Shown: positions 36,726-44,714, counted from the stretch's first letter. The stretch is 64,000 nucleotides of DNA from Culicoidibacter larvae (GCF_005771635.1 NZ_VBWP01000008.1:1-64000), one strand, 5' to 3'. A program made the numbers and translations. Notes: generated by a model not told the origin, from the letters alone.

Positions 36726-39398
36726 ATGGATAAAAAGTTAATTTTAATTGATGGCAATAGTTTGTTTTTCCGGGCGTATTTTGCGACGGCATATTCGGGG
36801 AATTTGATGCATAATAAGGCTGGTTTGCATACCAATGCTCTTTATGGGTTTTCAGCAATGTTAATGAAGATTTTGGATGAGCATCAGTTCACCCATTTAT
36901 TTGTTGCCTTTGATACTGGTAAGAAGACTTTCCGCCATGATCAGTTTGAGCATTATAAGGCGGGGCGTAAGGCGACGCCGCCGGAATTGCTGGAGCAGTT
37001 TCCTTATGTGTTCCGAATTTTGAATGCTGCCAGAGTGGCTCATTTTTCTTTGAGTGGTTATGAGGCTGATGATTTGATTGGGACGTACGCGAAGCGGGCG
37101 GAGGAGCAAGGATTTGAAGTGCAAATCCTGACTTCCGATCGTGATATGTTGCAGCTGATTAGTGATAAGGTTACGGTGCGGTTGACGAAGAAGGGGTTGT
37201 CTGAGTTAGAGGATAATACGCCGGCAATGTTGCAGGAGAAGTATCAATTGACTGCCAGTCAAATTCCGGATTTAAAAGGGTTAATGGGTGATACATCAGA
37301 TAATATTATCGGCATTCCCGGGGTTGGTGAGAAGACTGCGGTGAAGCTGCTTGGGCAGTACGGTTCTATTGAGGGTATCTATGAACATATTGATGAATTA
37401 AAAGGGAAGCAAAAAGAACGTTTTGTTGAGTATGAAGATTTAGCGTTTAAAAGTCGCAAGCTGGCAACTATTGAGACCAATGTTCCGGTAGAGGCAAGTG
37501 TTGAGGATATGAAATATGATGATGTTGATGCAGTTGCTTTGACTGAGATTTTCCAAGAATTAGATTTTCAATCATTTATTAAGAAGTTGAACTTGCGGCA
37601 GAGTGTGTTGGAACAGAACGGTACAGACGAGTCAATGGGTGGTTTGCTTGAGGGCTTAGAGGAGAGCAATGAACTTCTAGTAGTTGATAAGATTACTGCT
37701 GATATGTTGCCTGATAACTGTGCTTTGACGGTTGAGATACCAACTAGTAATTATCATCAGGCTCATGTTGAGGGGTTTGCGGTTGTCAATGAAACGACGC
37801 GCTTTTACGTCCCGTTTATGATTGCCAAAAAGTCTGAAGCCTTTTTGGCTTGGCTTGCTGATGAAAGTAAACAGAAGGCAATGTTTGATTATAAGAAAGC
37901 GACTGTTGGGCTGGAGTGGCATGATATTGCGTTGAATGGTGCTAGTTTTGATTTGATGCTGGCTGGTTATATTTTGGATTCAACCTATACGCAGGATGAG
38001 ATTGCGCCGCTTGCTGCCAGTAAGGGCTATGACGTGGCTTTTGTTGAGAATATTTATGGCAAGGGTGCCAAGTTTGCTGTTCCGGAGACACCGGTGGTGG
38101 CGCAGTATGCGATTGATGCCGCGCATGCGGTCTGGTATTTGAAGGCTGATTTGGAGAATGAGCTGAAAGCGAATGGACAATATGAGTTGTATCAGGATTT
38201 GGAAATGCCGCTTGCTCATGTGCTTGGTGATATGGAGTTTGCCGGTATTCATGTTAATCGCAAGACGTTGGATAATATGAGCGACGATATGGAAGCGCGA
38301 ATCGGTAAACTTGAAGCTAATATTCATGAGTTGGCGGGCACTGATTTTAATATTGGTTCGCCAAAACAGCTTGGGGTTATTTTATTTGAGAAGCTGGGGT
38401 TGCCGGTTATTAAAAAGACGAAGACCGGTTATTCAACAGCTGCGGATGTGTTAGAGCAGTTGCGAACTGCCCATCCGATTATTGAGGACTTGTTGATGTA
38501 TCGTCAGTTGACGAAATTGAAGTCAACGTATATTGATGGTTTGCGTAATGTTATTTTTGATGATGGTAAGATTCATACCATTTATAAGCAAGCGCAAACG
38601 TCAACCGGGCGAATTAGCTCGATTGAACCAAACTTACAAAATATTCCGATTCGTTTAGAAGAGGGGAAATTAATTCGTAAGGCGTTTGAGCCAAGTGATA
38701 AAGAACGCTGGATTTTTGCGGCGGATTATTCGCAGATTGAATTGCGGGTGCTGGCTCATATTGCTAAGATTCCAGCCTTGATTGATGCCTTTAAGCATGG
38801 TCGTGATATTCATACCGAGACTGCGGTGCGGGTATTTGAGGTGGAGCCTGATGAGGTAACCAGTAACATGCGGCGTCAGGCTAAGGCAGTAAACTTTGGT
38901 ATTATTTATGGTATCAGTGATTTTGGTCTTTCACAGCAGTTAGGTATTCCGGTTGCGCAAGCAAAGCAGTTTATTGAAAAATATTTCCAGAGTTTTCCTG
39001 AGATTAAGGCTTATATGAAGGAAACTATCGGTTATGCTCGTGAACACGGTTATGTAAAAACATTGTTTGACCGCAAGCGATATATTCCGGAAATCAGAAG
39101 TAAGAATTATAATGAACGTTCATTTGGTGAGCGGGCAGCATTGAATGCACCGATTCAAGGGAGTGCCGCGGATATTATTAAGTTTGCGATGATTGAGATT
39201 GAGCGGGCGATTGAAGCTGAAGAGCTACAATCGAAGCTATTGCTGCAGGTACACGATGAGTTGATTTTTGATGTTGTTGATAGTGAGAAGGATCGGATTG
39301 CTGAACTTGTCAGTGAGAAGATGGAAGCTGCGGTTACTTTGGATGTGCCGCTAAAAGTTGATTATGCCTTTGGCCGTACATGGTACGATGCGAAATAA
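36726..39398 (+). CDS. polA: DNA polymerase I
   Basis: Repair and Okazaki-fragment polymerase of 890 aa. The N-terminal 5' nuclease (residues 1-~290) has LIDGNSLFFRAYFA, GYEADDLIGTYA, TSDRDMLQL and GDTSDNIIGIPGVGEKTA. The central 3'-5' exonuclease domain is degenerate: where proofreading enzymes have DxE, this one reads LTVEIPTSNYHQA, as in Bacillus Pol I, so proofreading is likely lost. The polymerase domain has ADYSQIELRVLAHIA, RRQAKAVNFGIIYG and LLQVHDELIFDV. ATG 36726 follows GGCGGAGG at short spacing. It heads the polA-mutM-coaE cluster. Confidence 0.97.
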   Translation: MDKKLILIDGNSLFFRAYFATAYSGNLMHNKAGLHTNALYGFSAMLMKILDEHQFTHLFVAFDTGKKTFRHDQFEHYKAGRKATPPELLEQFPYVFRILNAARVAHFSLSGYEADDLIGTYAKRAEEQGFEVQILTSDRDMLQLISDKVTVRLTKKGLSELEDNTPAMLQEKYQLTASQIPDLKGLMGDTSDNIIGIPGVGEKTAVKLLGQYGSIEGIYEHIDELKGKQKERFVEYEDLAFKSRKLATIETNVPVEASVEDMKYDDVDAVALTEIFQELDFQSFIKKLNLRQSVLEQNGTDESMGGLLEGLEESNELLVVDKITADMLPDNCALTVEIPTSNYHQAHVEGFAVVNETTRFYVPFMIAKKSEAFLAWLADESKQKAMFDYKKATVGLEWHDIALNGASFDLMLAGYILDSTYTQDEIAPLAASKGYDVAFVENIYGKGAKFAVPETPVVAQYAIDAAHAVWYLKADLENELKANGQYELYQDLEMPLAHVLGDMEFAGIHVNRKTLDNMSDDMEARIGKLEANIHELAGTDFNIGSPKQLGVILFEKLGLPVIKKTKTGYSTAADVLEQLRTAHPIIEDLLMYRQLTKLKSTYIDGLRNVIFDDGKIHTIYKQAQTSTGRISSIEPNLQNIPIRLEEGKLIRKAFEPSDKERWIFAADYSQIELRVLAHIAKIPALIDAFKHGRDIHTETAVRVFEVEPDEVTSNMRRQAKAVNFGIIYGISDFGLSQQLGIPVAQAKQFIEKYFQSFPEIKAYMKETIGYAREHGYVKTLFDRKRYIPEIRSKNYNERSFGERAALNAPIQGSAADIIKFAMIEIERAIEAEELQSKLLLQVHDELIFDVVDSEKDRIAELVSEKMEAAVTLDVPLKVDYAFGRTWYDAK

Positions 39399-39546
39399 AT
39401 TATTGAAAACGTCCGCAATCTTGCGACACGAAGTTAGTCCCTTGTGGACAAATTGACAAAAATGACTCAGTCACGTATTTTGGATACGCTCCCTCCTAAT
39501 TTTTGTCAATTTCCTACGATTTCAAACGTTTTCAATTAATTTATTT
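39393..39546. repeat. structured repeat element, copy A
   Basis: A ~150-nt element shared with 44536-44686 (copy B). Nested inverted repeats: outermost ~20-bp arms (39393-39412 with 39526-39546, one bulge), a GTCC/GGAC hairpin (39437-39440 with 39446-39449), 14-bp arms (39450-39463 with 39499-39512) and an inner CGTAT/ATACG hairpin (39474-39478 with 39484-39488). The 3' 87 columns match copy B at about 74 positions by hand alignment. The outer arm includes the polA stop codon. Described further in findings. Confidence 0.75.
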
Positions 39547-39568
39547 ACTTGATGAGGAAAGTATATTT

Positions 39569-39600
39569 TATCAGCCTGGGGTTCTTCCCTCAGGCTGATA
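39569..39600 (+). terminator. hairpin before mutM, possible terminator
   Basis: TATCAGCCTG and CAGGCTGATA form a perfect 10-bp stem extended by GGG/CCC. It is followed by TTCGATTTTAT, a weak T-tract. It may end the polA message; a TATAAT for mutM follows. Confidence 0.5.
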
Positions 39601-39637
39601 TTCGATTTTATAATGAGAGAAAAGAGGTGGCTAACGT

Positions 39638-40477
39638 ATGCCGGAATTACCTGAGGTTGAGACCGTTCGCCGGAGCCTGGAGCCTTTAGTGGTAGGAAAA
39701 ACGATTGATCATGTGGTGAGTTATTGGGATCCGATTTTACATAATAAGCCAAATGAGTTCGCGGAACTGGTTGAAGGTAAAACAATTGTTGCCATTGGTC
39801 GTTTTGGTAAATATTTGTTATTTGATCTTGGTGAGTATACGGTGATTAGTCATTTGCGTATGGAGGGGAAGTACTTTTTTGGTCAAGTAAATGAACCGAT
39901 TGATAAACATACCCATGTGCTTTGGCAATTTACTGATGGTAGCGAGCTGCGTTATCATGATACCCGTAAATTTGGCCGTATGGAAGTTGTTCCGACGGTT
40001 GTGCTGCAAAGTAGCGAATCGCCGTTACGTAAGCTAGGACGCGAACCTTTTACTGCTGATGGCAAGTATTTATATGATAAGATTCATAAAAGCAGTCGGG
40101 CGATTAAGCCGGTGTTGCTGGATCAGCATATTTTGGTCGGTTTAGGGAATATTTATGTTGATGAAGTCTTGTTCCGGGTGAAGTTGCATCCATTGCAGCC
40201 GGCAAACACAATTTCGCGGCCAAAGGCCGCAGCAATTGTTGAAGCCTCCAGAGAAGTTTTAAATAAAGCGATTGGTTTAGGTGGTACGACGATTCGCAGT
40301 TATCATAATGCAAACGGGATTGATGGCTTATTTCAAAATGAGTTGTTAGTACATCATCATGAGGGTGATCCTTGTCCGGTTTGCGGTACAACTATTATTA
40401 AAGAAAAGGTTGGCGGTCGCGGGACCTATTATTGTCCGCACTGTCAGAAACTGAAATATAAAAAGGGAGTTAAATAA
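39638..40477 (+). CDS. mutM: formamidopyrimidine-DNA glycosylase
   Basis: Removes 8-oxoguanine and other oxidised purines and nicks the abasic site. The 279-aa protein keeps the catalytic N-terminal Pro2-Glu3 (PELPEVETVRR), the H2TH region (HILVGLGNIYVDEVLF) and the C-terminal zinc finger with CPVC and CPHC pairs. RGTYYCPHCQK ends the domain. AGAGGTGG precedes ATG 39638. coaE begins one nucleotide after the stop codon, so the two are one operon. Confidence 0.97.
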   Translation: MPELPEVETVRRSLEPLVVGKTIDHVVSYWDPILHNKPNEFAELVEGKTIVAIGRFGKYLLFDLGEYTVISHLRMEGKYFFGQVNEPIDKHTHVLWQFTDGSELRYHDTRKFGRMEVVPTVVLQSSESPLRKLGREPFTADGKYLYDKIHKSSRAIKPVLLDQHILVGLGNIYVDEVLFRVKLHPLQPANTISRPKAAAIVEASREVLNKAIGLGGTTIRSYHNANGIDGLFQNELLVHHHEGDPCPVCGTTIIKEKVGGRGTYYCPHCQKLKYKKGVK

Positions 40478-40478
40478 A

Positions 40479-41066
40479 ATGAAACGCGCTGTTATAGGTT
40501 TAACAGGGGGAATTGCTAGCGGCAAGACGACGGTAGCAAATATGCTTGAAGAATTTGGTTATTATGTGCTGGATAGCGACAAAATTGCTCACCAAGCAAT
40601 GCATGATAGCAAAATAAAGAAGCAAATTGATGAGACTTTTGGAGATATTGCTTTTGATAGCAAAGGTGAGGTTGACCGAAAGTTTCTCGGGTCTGTTGTT
40701 TTTAAAGACCCAATCCAATTGGCAAAATTGAATAGTATTATTCATCCATATGTTTATCATCACTTAGAACATATGATTGCCAGTCGTCATAATGCGATTG
40801 TATTTGTTGATGTACCACTATTGTTTGAGGCAAAGTTTACAACGTTAACGGATAAGAATATTGTTGTTTATGCACCAAAAGAGATTCAAATTCAAAGATT
40901 AATGGATCGTAATGATTTTACTGAGGAACAAGCATTAGAACGTATCGAGGCGCAAATGCCGATTGATGAAAAACGTGATTTAGCTGATTTTGTTGTTGAT
41001 AATAGCGGTCGGCTTATGGATACCCGTAAGCAGTTGTTGCATATGTTGCCGCATATTGCTGAGTAG
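40479..41066 (+). CDS. coaE: dephospho-CoA kinase
   Basis: Last step of coenzyme A synthesis. The 195-aa P-loop kinase has IGLTGGIASGKTTVANML (residues ~6-23), the DSDKIAHQAM segment, VFVDVPLLFE, and the R-rich lid near QRLMDRND. AAAGGGAG in the mutM 3' end serves as RBS. The mutM-coaE pairing is common in Bacillota. Confidence 0.96.
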   Translation: MKRAVIGLTGGIASGKTTVANMLEEFGYYVLDSDKIAHQAMHDSKIKKQIDETFGDIAFDSKGEVDRKFLGSVVFKDPIQLAKLNSIIHPYVYHHLEHMIASRHNAIVFVDVPLLFEAKFTTLTDKNIVVYAPKEIQIQRLMDRNDFTEEQALERIEAQMPIDEKRDLADFVVDNSGRLMDTRKQLLHMLPHIAE

Positions 41067-41137
41067 ACGAATAGACTTGTTTTTTAGAGCTGTTTTTCTT
41101 ACAATAAAGATAAGTAAAAAGGAGTGAGAGCGATCAT

Positions 41138-42436
41138 ATGTTAAAAACGATAAGTCAAGTTGATACATATGAAATAAGAGCAGAGGGTGCGGTTAGTGAT
41201 TTTGACCGACGCACGCTCTTTTTACTCTATCAACCAATTCTTGGCAATGAAGCATTGAGTGTTTATTTCACGCTTATGGAGCTTGCTGATAATCAAATTG
41301 ATACCCATTATCAGTTGATAATGATTACGCAGATGTCAATGGCACAGTTAGTCAAAGCATGCGAAAGATTAGAGGCGTTGTCACTCCTTTACACATATGT
41401 TGCGCGAACTGATGAAACCCATATTTTATATGAGGTGAAGTTGCCGCAGGTACCGGGACAGTTTTTTGCCGATCCATTATTTTCAGCATTGCTTTATAGT
41501 TACACTGGTGCCAGCAGTTTTTATAAATTGCAAAATCAATTTGCACCGGTTCCGACAGTTGATATGCATGCTTACCGTGAAGTTACTGCTCGCTTTGATG
41601 ATGTATTTGCTTTAGAACCATTGCAGATGGTACCGGATATTCAGGCGGTTGACGCCAAGAAAAAGCAAGTACGCGGTCAAACTCAGCTTAAAAACAGTGA
41701 TTTCTCATTTGAAGTTATGTACGGTGCATTACCAGTCCAAATTTTCACAAGAGCAATGTTTACTCCGGCAACACTTGAACGCCTTGAGAAGATTGCTTAT
41801 TTGTATCAAATTGATTCAGCAACTATGGCAAAAATTTTGTATGATGCTTACGATGTTATTCGTGAGGCTATTGATTTTGATCAAGTTGCTGAACTGGCAC
41901 GTGAGTATAATCAATTACATTATGGTAAAAGTGACGCTAGGATTGTTGAGCAAGCAGAATCTTCAAAAACAATCACTCAGCCACAAGATGGATTGGAACG
42001 ATTATTACAAATTTACCAGACAAATTCACCGTATATGTATCTGAAAAGTCGCTTGAAGCGTGAACCAAACCAATATGAGATGAATATTATTCACCTGATG
42101 ATGAATGATTATAAATTTAATCCTGAAGTTATAAATGTGCTTTTCGATTATGTTCTTGGTTCGCAAGAAGAGATGGGTGGCACTAAGTTTACTAAGCCAT
42201 ATATTTCTGAAATAGCTAATCAATGGCAGCATAAACACATTCAAACTGCGAAGGCTGCATTAGAGGAAATTCAACAGTTCCGTAAACAAGCAGAGAATCG
42301 TTCTAAACCACGCAATGTTCAAAGTAAAGTTGCTTTATCAGATGATGAATATGTACCAAAGTATGATGAACCGAAGCAATCAGAAATTAATATTAGTGAT
42401 GAAGAACTTGAAAATATTCTGAAGAATTTAAAATAG
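41138..42436 (+). CDS. dnaB: replication initiation and membrane attachment protein DnaB (helicase co-loader)
   Basis: Bacillota-type DnaB (not the helicase) of 432 aa, which with DnaD and DnaI loads the replicative helicase. The N-terminal winged-helix part opens ISQVDTYEIRAEGAVSDFDRRTLFLLYQPILGNEALSVYFTL. The C-terminal DnaB/DnaD (DDBH2) region has NIIHLMMNDYKFNPEVINVLFDYVL, and a basic/acidic tail follows. It is directly upstream of dnaI, the conserved pair. nrdR, often found just upstream in relatives, is absent here. Confidence 0.94.
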   Translation: MLKTISQVDTYEIRAEGAVSDFDRRTLFLLYQPILGNEALSVYFTLMELADNQIDTHYQLIMITQMSMAQLVKACERLEALSLLYTYVARTDETHILYEVKLPQVPGQFFADPLFSALLYSYTGASSFYKLQNQFAPVPTVDMHAYREVTARFDDVFALEPLQMVPDIQAVDAKKKQVRGQTQLKNSDFSFEVMYGALPVQIFTRAMFTPATLERLEKIAYLYQIDSATMAKILYDAYDVIREAIDFDQVAELAREYNQLHYGKSDARIVEQAESSKTITQPQDGLERLLQIYQTNSPYMYLKSRLKREPNQYEMNIIHLMMNDYKFNPEVINVLFDYVLGSQEEMGGTKFTKPYISEIANQWQHKHIQTAKAALEEIQQFRKQAENRSKPRNVQSKVALSDDEYVPKYDEPKQSEINISDEELENILKNLK

Positions 42437-42450
42437 GGAGTAGTGGAAGT

Positions 42451-43347
42451 ATGCAAAGTATCCAAGACGTGATGCCGAAAATAAAACCAAATGATGCAGT
42501 CAACCAATTGTTACAACAGGTTGTCAGCCAACCATTAGTACAAAAATTTATTGAGGCAAATCCTGGTATCTCAAAAGAACAAGTTACTTTGGCATTGCCA
42601 GTACTGCTTGATTATTTAAAATATCATGGTGTGTTTTTAAATGACGATGATGATACCAGCCACTTAGTTCCCGGCATGAGTGCGCGTCTGACATTTGATG
42701 GTATGGTAGAAATAGAACTATTCCCAAGTGAAGCCTATCGTCAAGAAATGATTGTTAAAAAATTCATTGAACATATGCATGTGCCAGAAAATTTATTAAA
42801 GGCCGAATTTAAAGACTGGACGACCGACCAAGTAAAAAATACACCTGCAGTTTTACAAACTTCAATTTTGTTAAATAACATCAATGAATCTAAAGGCCAT
42901 ACCGGTCTCTATATTTATGGAACATATGGGGTTGGAAAAACCCATTTGCTTGGTGCCATTGCTCACAATTTATTCGAAAAACGAATTCCTTCGATGATTG
43001 TTTTCTGGCCGGAGTTAATCCGTGAAATCAAGCAAGATTTCAGTCAGGCCGGCAGCATAGTTGATCGCTTAAAATATGTTGATGTCTTGATGATTGATGA
43101 TATTGGTGCAGAAATGCAAAGTAGCTTTTCGCGAGATGAAATATTACTACCAATTCTTAACCACCGGATGAACCACAAGAAGCTTACATTCTTTACTTCG
43201 AATCTGTCAATGGATGAATTACGAACTCATTTTACGTACACGCAACGTGGTGATAAAGAACCATTGAAAGCTGAACGTATCATGGAACGTATCCGTAGCC
43301 TGGCAACACCAGTACAATTTACCGGTGAAAATCAGCGTAATAAATAA
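42451..43347 (+). CDS. dnaI: primosomal protein DnaI (helicase loader)
   Basis: AAA+ ATPase of 298 aa that loads the replicative helicase DnaC. An N-terminal helicase-binding domain (~residues 1-105) precedes the ATPase with Walker A YIYGTYGVGKTHLLGAIAH and Walker B VLMIDDIGAEMQS; sensor TSNLSMDEL follows. GGGAG lies before ATG 42451. Gene order dnaB-dnaI is universal in Bacillota, but thrS, usually close behind, is ~12 kb away here. Confidence 0.96.
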   Translation: MQSIQDVMPKIKPNDAVNQLLQQVVSQPLVQKFIEANPGISKEQVTLALPVLLDYLKYHGVFLNDDDDTSHLVPGMSARLTFDGMVEIELFPSEAYRQEMIVKKFIEHMHVPENLLKAEFKDWTTDQVKNTPAVLQTSILLNNINESKGHTGLYIYGTYGVGKTHLLGAIAHNLFEKRIPSMIVFWPELIREIKQDFSQAGSIVDRLKYVDVLMIDDIGAEMQSSFSRDEILLPILNHRMNHKKLTFFTSNLSMDELRTHFTYTQRGDKEPLKAERIMERIRSLATPVQFTGENQRNK

Positions 43348-43365
43348 TTTTTTTGAAAAAACTTA

Positions 43366-43400
43366 AAACCCAGCCCGGCAAACCCGGACTGGGTTTATTT
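43366..43400 (+). terminator. intrinsic terminator after dnaI
   Basis: AAACCCAGCCCGG and CCGGACTGGGTTT (one mismatch) around a CAAAC loop, then ATTTTAATTT. Confidence 0.85.
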
Positions 43401-43404
43401 TAAT

Positions 43405-43433
43405 TTGACTTAAGAAAATAAATTGGTTACACT
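43405..43433 (+). promoter_or_regulatory. promoter of the DUF1062 leader
   Basis: TTGACT (43405-43410) and TACACT (43428-43433), 17-bp spacing. It starts a ~225-nt leader before the first good coding start. Confidence 0.65.
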
Positions 43434-43439
43434 GAATAT

Positions 43440-43641
43440 AGAAATGGAGGTTAGAAACCAATGGTACGATAACTGAATGACTTGTAACTGCAAATGAACA
43501 ACTGCTTTGCCGTGTCAAAGCTTGTTTGGTTACAATGAAACAGACGTATCTGCTAATGGTTTATATCCTTCAACAGGCTTATTTAAGCTTCTTTTGAATG
43601 CTAAACACCGGAACAGAGTAACGTCTGTTCCGGTGTTTTTA
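43440..43641 (+). ncRNA. attenuator leader before the DUF1062 gene
   Basis: Long untranslated leader with (1) GGAGG (43446-43450) and a three-codon uORF Met-Val-Arg-stop at 43461-43472; (2) a second tiny frame of six codons at 43477-43497; (3) a 9-bp helix between 43518-43526 and 43572-43580; (4) antiterminator strand AACAGACGT (43539-43547); (5) a 13-bp intrinsic terminator (43605-43617 with 43624-43636) followed by T residues. The antiterminator pairs perfectly with ACGTCTGTT (43621-43629) in the terminator, so the two are exclusive. No known riboswitch or T-box core is seen. Confidence 0.7.
43605..43641 (+). terminator. attenuator terminator of the DUF1062 leader
   Basis: ACACCGGAACAGA and its exact complement around GTAACG, followed by TTTTT. 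It lies between the promoter and the coding start. Confidence 0.88.
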
Positions 43642-43665
43642 ATTTGAAGAAAAAGGAGCAAATAT

Positions 43666-43788
43666 ATGAGAAAAGTACTCGTTATGTGGAGTCCGCCATT
43701 TACAGCCTTTCTTATCGGGAATCTGGTTAAGAAAGGGAAACATTATGAAAACAATAGCTTGGGAGGTCACATTTTCAGGCCTGCCTAA
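43666..43788 (+). CDS. possible 40-aa ORF overlapping the DUF1062 start
   Basis: ATG 43666 lies 8-9 nt after AAAAGGAG, a better RBS than that of the DUF1062 gene. The frame runs 40 codons and ends 44 nt inside the DUF1062 gene in another frame. The peptide is basic with a short hydrophobic part (about residues 10-20). It could be a translation-coupling leader peptide that delivers ribosomes to ATG 43745. It shows no family resemblance, and its reality rests only on the RBS and position. Confidence 0.4.
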   Translation: MRKVLVMWSPPFTAFLIGNLVKKGKHYENNSLGGHIFRPA

Positions 43789-44296
43789 AACATATAAATA
43801 TTGCAAAAAGTGCAAAAGTAAAACTGAATATATATCATCAGAATTATTTCGCGTTAATGCTAATCAGAAGAATGTAGATGTATGGCTCATCTATCGCTGC
43901 AATAGCTGCAAATCAACTTGGAATATGCCGATTTATCAACGAATCAATCGGCTTAAACTTGAGCAGCAAGAGTTGGAGCAACTAATGAATAATGATTCAA
44001 TAATCGCCAAGAAATATGCGATGGATTATTATTTACTGAAGCAGCAGGGCGCGGCACCGGAGGTGCCAGAGTTTAGTGTCAACGGCGATATGCCGAATGG
44101 CGAGACAGTGAACATTGTACTCACTGGTGAATATTATATGCCATTAAAAATAAGCAAAATTATTCGCAGGAAGTTGGGCCTTTCAACGCAAGCATACGCC
44201 GAGCTGATTGCTTCCGGAATGATTGTAAGCTGTGATGGTATAGATTTATATAAAGGTAAATTTATCCAGCCTACAACAATTATTATTAAAACTTAA
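43745..44296 (+). CDS. DUF1062 protein (zinc-ribbon plus S4-like C terminus)
   Basis: Protein of 183 aa matching DUF1062. The N-terminal zinc-ribbon-like part has YCKKCKSKTEY and YRCNSCKSTWN (Cys pairs near residues 20/23 and 52/55). The phrase FRVNANQKNVDVWLIYRC is typical of the family. A helical linker follows. The C-terminal ~60 residues (MPLKISKIIRRKLGLSTQAYAELIASGMIVSCDG) look like an S4 RNA-binding domain; this is my inference. The start is ATG 43745 with a weak AAAGGG RBS inside a 40-codon ORF. It is under transcription attenuation by the upstream leader. Function is unknown; a translation-related RNA-binding role is plausible. Confidence 0.82.
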   Translation: MKTIAWEVTFSGLPKTYKYCKKCKSKTEYISSELFRVNANQKNVDVWLIYRCNSCKSTWNMPIYQRINRLKLEQQELEQLMNNDSIIAKKYAMDYYLLKQQGAAPEVPEFSVNGDMPNGETVNIVLTGEYYMPLKISKIIRRKLGLSTQAYAELIASGMIVSCDGIDLYKGKFIQPTTIIIKT

Positions 44297-44331
44297 AAGG
44301 GCTTGGCGATACTACCGCCAAGCCCTTTATA
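44297..44331 (+). terminator. intrinsic terminator after the DUF1062 gene
   Basis: AAAGGGCTTGGCG and CGCCAAGCCCTTT around ATACTAC. Confidence 0.88.
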
Positions 44332-44360
44332 TTGACTTTGGGAGCCAGTTTTGCCATAAT
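44332..44360 (+). promoter_or_regulatory. promoter of thiT
   Basis: TTGACT (44332-44337) and CATAAT (44355-44360), 17-bp spacing, just before the TPP riboswitch. Confidence 0.75.
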
Positions 44361-44376
44361 ATAAAGGAAGAGTCAA

Positions 44377-44461
44377 ACAGGGGAGCATTTTGCTGAGAGT
44401 AGTTTGGTCAAACAAACTAGACCCTTTTACCTGATCTTGATAATGCAAGCGCAGGGAGTTT
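44377..44461 (+). ncRNA. TPP riboswitch (THI element)
   Basis: The THI-box core is clear: GGGGAGC, TGCTGAGA, then ACCCTTTTACCTGATC, TGATAATGC and AGCGCAGGGA in order. It senses thiamine pyrophosphate. An intrinsic terminator at 44489-44523 follows, so repression is by premature termination. The controlled gene is the thiamine transporter thiT. Confidence 0.96.
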
Positions 44462-44488
44462 TGAAGTGATTAACGCTGACCGTGTTTT

Positions 44489-44523
44489 ACTCTATTTGTA
44501 TATGTATGAATAGAGTTTTTTTG
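44489..44523 (+). terminator. terminator of the TPP riboswitch expression platform
   Basis: ACTCTATT and AATAGAGT around a 12-nt loop, followed by seven T residues. Confidence 0.85.
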
Positions 44524-44535
44524 TTTGCCTCTTTA

Positions 44536-44686
44536 CAGACTAATGAAAAACGCCGCGCCCGTAGGAAGTACCCTTGGGGTGCAATCTTTGAAAATTGGCA
44601 AAAATTGCTCAATCACGTATGTTTAGATACGCTCAATCACAATTTTTGCCAATTTCCTTTGATTTCAAACGTTTTCAAATAGTCTG
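44536..44686. repeat. structured repeat element, copy B
   Basis: Second copy of the element at 39393-39546, here inside the thiT 5' leader. Outer arms CAGACTA (44536-44542) and TAGTCTG (44680-44686) differ in sequence from copy A yet still pair. The GTACCC/GGGTGC hairpin (44568-44573 with 44577-44582) replaces GTCC/GGAC. The long arms are 16 bp (44592-44607 with 44640-44655), with GGC/GCC replacing GAC/GTC. The inner CGTAT/ATACG (44616-44620 with 44627-44631) is conserved. Confidence 0.75.
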
Positions 44687-44714
44687 AAATAGATTTTTAT
44701 TTGGGAGGTTTTGA

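Noticed and set aside
39520-39536. cre-like sequence TTGAAAACGTTTGAAA (minus strand) in repeat copy A, also in copy B
   Set aside because: It lacks the final C/palindromic half of the cre consensus and forms part of the conserved inverted arm, so pairing explains its conservation better.
39393-39546. Repeat copies as insertion-sequence relics with target-site duplications
   Set aside because: No transposase fragment was seen, and the flanking arms pair with each other rather than forming direct duplications.
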